Part shown: positions 5,532 to 9,187 of the stretch, in pieces
How positions within the stretch are numbered: the first letter of the stretch is position 1
Layout: the number at the start of each line of letters is the position of its first letter
Assembly: GCA_900553475.1 (NCBI GenBank)
Contig: USEF01000053.1
Span: 1-9,187 of the forward strand
Reading direction: 5' to 3'
Source: an uncultured Collinsella sp.
GTDB lineage: Bacteria; Actinomycetota; Coriobacteriia; Coriobacteriales; Coriobacteriaceae
DNA: 9,187 nucleotides
Notes under the pieces: generated by a model
The model's input: the letters and a program-made list of their open reading frames with translations, nothing else
Database searches by the model: none
Told to the model about the DNA's origin: nothing
Program-made: the position numbers and the translations under genes

Positions 5532-6644
5532 CTAGTCGCGGTAGCGGTAGTACGCCGCGCAGCTGCCCTCGGAGCTCACCATGCACGGGCCGACGGGGTG
5601 CTCGGGCGTGCAGGTGCGGCCAAAGAGCGGGCAGTTGCTCGGCGTAATGGCCCCGCGCAGCACGTCGCCGCAGCGGCACCCGCGCGGCTCGACCGTCGCC
5701 TCAACGGGCGCGTCAAAGCGAGCGCGGGCATCAAAGCGCGAGAACTCGGGGCGGATGGAAAGGCCCGAGTTGGCAATCAGCCCCAGCCCGCGCCACGTGG
5801 TATCGCACGGCTCAAATACCTGCTCGACCAGCTGGCGCGCCACAGGATTGCCGTCGGCATTGACGCCGCGACGGTAGGCGTTGTCGATCGCGGGCTGCCC
5901 CTCAACAACCATCTGGACCAGCATGCAGATACCCTGCAAGATGTCGACCGGCTCAAATCCCGTTACCACGCCTGGAGTCTTAAACTCGTCGACCAAAAAG
6001 CCAAAGGGGGCTAAGCCCGTGATGGTGGCGACGTGGCCCGGCAGGATAAAGCCGTCGATGGTGGTCTCGGGATCGTTGGCGATGGCGCGCAACGCCGGCG
6101 GCGTGGTCTTGTGGGCGCAATAGACCGAGAAGTTCAAAAGCCCGCGCGCCTCGGCCTCCAAGATGGCGGCGGCGATGGTGGGCGTCGTAGTCTCAAAGCC
6201 CACGCCCATAAAAATGACCGGGCGATCAGGGTTTTGCTCGGCAATGTCGAGCGCGTCGAGCGGGGAGTACACAATGCGAATATCGCGCCCCGCCGCCTTT
6301 TGCGCAGCGAGCGAGGTGGATGATCCGGGCACGCGCATCATGTCGCCAAAGGTGGTGATGATGGCGCCGTCTATGTTGGCGAGCGCGATTGCGTGGTCGA
6401 TGTCGCGGTTGGCGGTGACGCAGACGGGGCAGCCCGGGCCGCTCAGCAGCTCGAGCCCTGCCGGCATAATGGAGCGAAAGCCATAGCGCCCGATGCTCAC
6501 GGTATGCGTGCCGCAGACTTCCATAAGGTTGATGGTGCGGTCGCCGACAAGCTCATGAATGCGCTCGATGAGCTCGCGAGCCAGCTTGGGATCGCGGAAT
6601 GCCGAGAAATCGATACCGGAGCGAGCCGGCTGCTCGGGCGCCAC
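5532..6644 (-). CDS. hypD: Hydrogenase maturation protein HypD, Fe-S scaffold for Fe(CN)2CO
   Basis: HypD binds HypC and HypE and is the [4Fe-4S] scaffold on which the Fe(CN)2CO unit of [NiFe]-hydrogenases is built. The 370-residue protein has all the family signatures: MEVCGTHT with Cys44, SGPGCPVC with Cys72 and Cys75, PVIFMGVGFETTTPT, FILPGHVATITG and PGVVTGFEPVDIL. A C-terminal cysteine cluster has Cys at 323, 325, 338, 345, 354 and 362, within CRCGDVLRG, NCPLFGRTCTP and GPCMVSSEGSC. The start is a GTG at 6644 whose G is the last base of the hypC TAG stop (TAGTG). A GGAGG lies seven bases upstream, inside the end of hypC. This arrangement suggests translational coupling, which suits two proteins that act as a complex. 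Confidence 0.97.
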   Translation of the reverse strand: MAPEQPARSGIDFSAFRDPKLARELIERIHELVGDRTINLMEVCGTHTVSIGRYGFRSIMPAGLELLSGPGCPVCVTANRDIDHAIALANIDGAIITTFGDMMRVPGSSTSLAAQKAAGRDIRIVYSPLDALDIAEQNPDRPVIFMGVGFETTTPTIAAAILEAEARGLLNFSVYCAHKTTPPALRAIANDPETTIDGFILPGHVATITGLAPFGFLVDEFKTPGVVTGFEPVDILQGICMLVQMVVEGQPAIDNAYRRGVNADGNPVARQLVEQVFEPCDTTWRGLGLIANSGLSIRPEFSRFDARARFDAPVEATVEPRGCRCGDVLRGAITPSNCPLFGRTCTPEHPVGPCMVSSEGSCAAYYRYRD

Positions 6645-6904
6645 TAGTAAGCCTCCGCCGGGTTGGTGGCCAGCTGGTCTTCTTCGACCAGCTCGGACAT
6701 GGCATTAACAAGCTCGAGCGTTTCCTGTGCTTCCTGCTCGTCGACAATCTGGATGCCAAAGCCGGCGTGTACGAGAATATAGTCGCCAACCTGCGCCGTC
6801 GGCACGAGTCTCAGCGAAACAGGGCGCTCGATGCCCATCATGTCGACGGTGGCCTTGAGGTCATCGTCGCGTTTGACTACTTTACCGGGAACGGCAAGGC
6901 ACAT
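6644..6904 (-). CDS. hypC: Hydrogenase maturation chaperone HypC
   Basis: HypC is a small OB-fold chaperone that carries the Fe(CN)2CO unit with HypD and hands it to the hydrogenase large-subunit precursor. The 86-residue protein begins MCLAVPGKV, where Cys2 (after Met removal) is the essential ligand. It also has the conserved GDYILVHAGFGIQ segment with His46. The last 25 or so residues are acidic and end in PAEAY, which is within normal size variation. The ATG has GAGG six bases upstream. Its stop overlaps the hypD start by one base. It is separated from hypF by 131 nt containing small repeats, so an internal promoter or processing site before hypC is possible. The family could also be the HupF/HybG type, which cannot be told apart here. 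Confidence 0.96.
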   Translation of the reverse strand: MCLAVPGKVVKRDDDLKATVDMMGIERPVSLRLVPTAQVGDYILVHAGFGIQIVDEQEAQETLELVNAMSELVEEDQLATNPAEAY

Positions 6905-6927
6905 AATGTTCCTCTTTTATACGCTTT

Positions 6928-6947
6928 GCGCTGGATGGGCGCTGGAT
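6928..6947. repeat. Direct repeat of 9 bases at 11-bp spacing upstream of hypC
   Basis: The sequence gcgctggat occurs at 6928-6936 and again at 6939-6947, two bases apart. A period of 11 is close to one helical turn, as in some operators, but such a short repeat could arise by chance. It lies 24-43 bases before the hypC start. Confidence 0.4.
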
Positions 6948-6950
6948 AAT

Positions 6951-6998
6951 CCATCGTTTGATGGTAGCGCTCGCGGGGGCTGCGGGCAAACGCGCTAC
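6951..6998 (-). promoter_or_regulatory. Possible regulatory segment between hypF and hypC: nested inverted repeats and weak promoter-like hexamers
   Basis: There is a 7-bp inverted repeat GTAGCGC/GCGCTAC (6964-6970 with 6992-6998), and a CCATC-GTTT-GATGG stem sits at 6951-6964. On the minus strand TTGCCC (6984-6989) and TACCAT (6961-6966) are separated by 17 bases and match sigma-70 hexamers at 4 of 6 positions each. The repeats are visible. A promoter, operator or attenuator role is conjecture. Confidence 0.3.
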
Positions 6999-7035
6999 AC
7001 CTGTGAGACGGCGGCTTGCGGGTTGGCCAAACAGC

Positions 7036-9187
7036 CTATTGCGGTGCGACTTGTGCGAGGCGAGTGCGTGCGACTGCCGCCTGACCGTAGGCGATGCAGC
7101 CGTCGTTAACGGGCACGGTTTGGGGAACCAAGACCGTAAGGCCTGCGTCTTTAAGCTCGCGGGTGAGGAGCTGAAGCAAAAGTTGGTTCATGAACACGCC
7201 GCCCGAGAGCGCGACGGTATCGATGTCTTCGCGCGCGCAGATTTCGCGTGCGATTCGTGCCGAAGAGCGCGCGACGGCGACATGGAAGTCGAGTGCGAGC
7301 CTGTCGGCGGGCGCTCCGGCTTCAATTCCTCCCAAAAGTGCCTCAAAGAGTGCTTTCTGGTCCAGAACATAGGGGCCGTCCAGCCACGATGGGCCAGATG
7401 CGAAATAGCCGGCGTTGTCGTCGGGAAAATGGGCGATTTCGTTGTCGAGCGCGCGCCAGGCGGCAGCCTCAAGCTCGATGGCGGGTTCGCCCTCGTAGGT
7501 TGCCTTGTCGCAGATGCCCAGAATTGCTGCCGCGGCATCAAAGAGACGCCCCATGCTGCTGGTACGCGGGCTGTTGATGCCGCGCTCGATCATGGTGGCT
7601 GTCACGCTGCGCGTTTGCTCGTCGAGGCTGTCCAAAAGCCGAGCGGCGCCTGGGTGCTCGAGCAGGCCGAGCTCACTGAGCAGGGCAAAGGCGTTGCGGC
7701 GGGCGTCGCGCACGGAGGCCGCCCCACCGGGGAGCGCCCAGGTGCGCAAATGCGCGGCGCGCTCAAAGCCGCCAAGGCTGGCAACAAGAAACTCGCCGCC
7801 CCAAATGGTCCCATCGGTGCCGGCGCCGGTGCCGTCAAAGGCGATGCCAAGGACGCGCGCGTCGGTTGTAAGCTGGCCCGCGGCGATGGCCTCGGCCATT
7901 ACGCTCGCGATATGCGCATGATGGTGCTGCACCTCGACGAGCGGCAGATTGCATTTTCGCGCCTGCTCGCGCGCCCACTGGCCCGATAGATAGCTGGGGT
8001 GTACATCGCAGGCCAAGGCGGCGGGCGCCAAATCAAAGAGATCTTCCAAGCGCGTGCGCGCGGCGTTCCAGGCATCGAAGGTCCCGCCGTTTTCAACATC
8101 GCCGATATGTTGCGACGCAAAACAGGTTGCCTTGCCGTTCGTCCCTTCACGCGTGAGCGCAATCGTGGCCTTTTGTTGTGGCCCGCAGGCAAGCACGCAG
8201 GACGGAGCGCGGTCGAGCGCCGGCAACGGTAGCGGCTGGGGTGCATATCCGCGAGCGCGGCGCACGGGCATAACGGTGCCGTCAACCACGCGCACCACGG
8301 AATCGTCATAGCGTGAGAGGATCGCGCGGTCGTTACCGAGCAACGCGTCGGCGATGCCGGCAGCAACGAGGTGTTCCCAGGCAAGGTCGTCGTCGGTCTC
8401 GATGGGTTCTTCGCTCAGGTTTCCGCTGGTCATGACGAGCGCGTGCATACCGCAGGCTTCTGCCGCGGCGAGCAACAGATGCTGAAGCGGCGTATAGGGG
8501 AGCATGACGCCGAGCTCGGGCAAGTCGTGTGCGACAGATGGCGCGAGGGCGAGGATGTCGGGGGAGCCGCCGTTGCCCTCGCCAACAGTGCGCCGGCGCA
8601 GCAGCACGATGGGGCGGATACTGCCAGCGAGCAGATCGCGTTCAGCATCGTCGATATGACACAGGCGCTCGGTATCAGCAAGACTGCGCACCATGACGGC
8701 AAGTGGTTTGTTGCTGCGGCGTTTGCGACGGCGCAACTCGGCCACCGCTTGCTCGTTGGCAGCGTCACAGGCTAGATGGAATCCGCCCAGGCCCTTGATG
8801 GCGACGATGTCACCACTGGCCAGCAGCTCAACGCAGCGCTCGATGATAGCGTCGCTGGCCTCGCGTGTGGTGCCGACGGCCGGTGTCGCGGACGAATTCC
8901 CGCACGCATCGCCGTTTACAGCCTCGCGCCACGTAATATGCGGCCCGCAATCAAAGCAGGCATCGGGTTGCGCGTGAAAACGCCGGTCGAGTGGGTCGGC
9001 ATACTCCGCGGCACACCTGGGACACATGGGAAAACAATCCATCGAGGTAGCCGCTCGGTCATAAGGCAGCGACCGGATGATGGTAAAGCGTGGGCCGCAG
9101 TTAGTGCAGTTGATAAAGGGGTAGTGATAGCGTCGGTCGGCGGGATCGAACAATTCGCGCAGGCAATCGTCACAGGTAGCGATGTCG
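7036..9187 (-). CDS. hypF: Carbamoyltransferase HypF (5' end outside window)
   Basis: HypF activates carbamoyl phosphate with ATP and transfers the carbamoyl group to the C-terminal cysteine of HypE. The visible 716 residues start inside the zinc-finger region. One Cys set is at visible residues 5, 8, 27 and 30, around CDDCLRELFDPADRR and INCTNCGPRF. The second set is at 55, 58, 76 and 79. A YrdC-like domain follows at about 110-300, with KRRSNKPLAVMV and TSGNLSEEP. The Kae1/TobZ-like domain has VQHHHAHIASV (419-429), FDGTGAGTDGTIWGGEF (450-466), ALSGGVFMNQ (659-668) and VNDGCIAYGQ (693-702). Only the acylphosphatase-like N-terminal domain (roughly 100 residues) is missing, because the frame runs open off the right edge. 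An internal TTG at 9153 would cut the first zinc finger and is not the start. The stop is 131 nt upstream of hypC. Confidence 0.96.
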   Translation of the reverse strand, partial: DIATCDDCLRELFDPADRRYHYPFINCTNCGPRFTIIRSLPYDRAATSMDCFPMCPRCAAEYADPLDRRFHAQPDACFDCGPHITWREAVNGDACGNSSATPAVGTTREASDAIIERCVELLASGDIVAIKGLGGFHLACDAANEQAVAELRRRKRRSNKPLAVMVRSLADTERLCHIDDAERDLLAGSIRPIVLLRRRTVGEGNGGSPDILALAPSVAHDLPELGVMLPYTPLQHLLLAAAEACGMHALVMTSGNLSEEPIETDDDLAWEHLVAAGIADALLGNDRAILSRYDDSVVRVVDGTVMPVRRARGYAPQPLPLPALDRAPSCVLACGPQQKATIALTREGTNGKATCFASQHIGDVENGGTFDAWNAARTRLEDLFDLAPAALACDVHPSYLSGQWAREQARKCNLPLVEVQHHHAHIASVMAEAIAAGQLTTDARVLGIAFDGTGAGTDGTIWGGEFLVASLGGFERAAHLRTWALPGGAASVRDARRNAFALLSELGLLEHPGAARLLDSLDEQTRSVTATMIERGINSPRTSSMGRLFDAAAAILGICDKATYEGEPAIELEAAAWRALDNEIAHFPDDNAGYFASGPSWLDGPYVLDQKALFEALLGGIEAGAPADRLALDFHVAVARSSARIAREICAREDIDTVALSGGVFMNQLLLQLLTRELKDAGLTVLVPQTVPVNDGCIAYGQAAVARTRLAQVAPQ

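Noticed and set aside
6958..7989. A long open plus-strand frame (343 codons) antisense to the 3' half of hypF
   Set aside because: It lies wholly opposite well-conserved hypF codons, its translation shows no recognisable domain, and long antisense frames are expected in GC-rich coding DNA.
1..9187. tRNA or rRNA genes, riboswitches, integrases or transposases
   Set aside because: No cloverleaf, rRNA-like stretch, known aptamer core or recombinase motif was recognised on either strand by eye.

Overview
The window holds nine protein-coding genes, all on the minus strand, plus a family of short structured intergenic repeats. It falls into two parts that look as if they come from different bacterial backgrounds. 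The left part (1 to about 3560) resembles a gut Oscillospirales Firmicute of the Faecalibacterium/Gemmiger type. This is inferred from gene content, from frequent CGG arginine codons and from the palindromic intergenic elements. The right part (from about 3650 to the end) resembles Coriobacteriia such as Collinsella. It carries [NiFe]-hydrogenase maturation genes and hardly uses CGG. No database search was possible, so both assignments are inferences.

Left part, in transcription order (right to left): truA (tRNA pseudouridine synthase, 2753-3502); a membrane-anchored beta-propeller-like protein (1419-2618); a CvpA-family membrane protein (592-1287); and the 5' part of a Clp/Hsp100 ATPase with an N-terminal zinc finger (1-568, running off the window). 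The gaps on either side of the propeller gene are almost filled by two 118-nt copies of the same element, at 1303-1420 and 2637-2754. Each has inverted ends and four hairpins. A related two-hairpin element in the opposite orientation lies just upstream of truA.

Right part, in transcription order: hypF (7036-9187, 5' end outside the window), hypC (6644-6904), hypD (5532-6644), hypE (4449-5483) and a HAD phosphatase of the phosphoglycolate phosphatase type (3651-4325). HypF and HypE make the cyanide ligands of the [NiFe] site from carbamoyl phosphate. HypC and HypD assemble Fe(CN)2CO and deliver it to the hydrogenase large subunit. hypC and hypD overlap by one base. The hypF-hypC gap (131 nt) carries small inverted and direct repeats. 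No hydrogenase structural gene, hypA or hypB is present in the window.

A strong hairpin at 3593-3642 separates the two parts. The most important open question is whether the change of background near 3560-3650 is a real horizontal-transfer boundary or an assembly join. All recognised genes belong to known families, and I see no convincing wholly new multi-gene system. The least explained items are the repeat elements, whose edges contribute bases to two stop codons, and the putative boundary.
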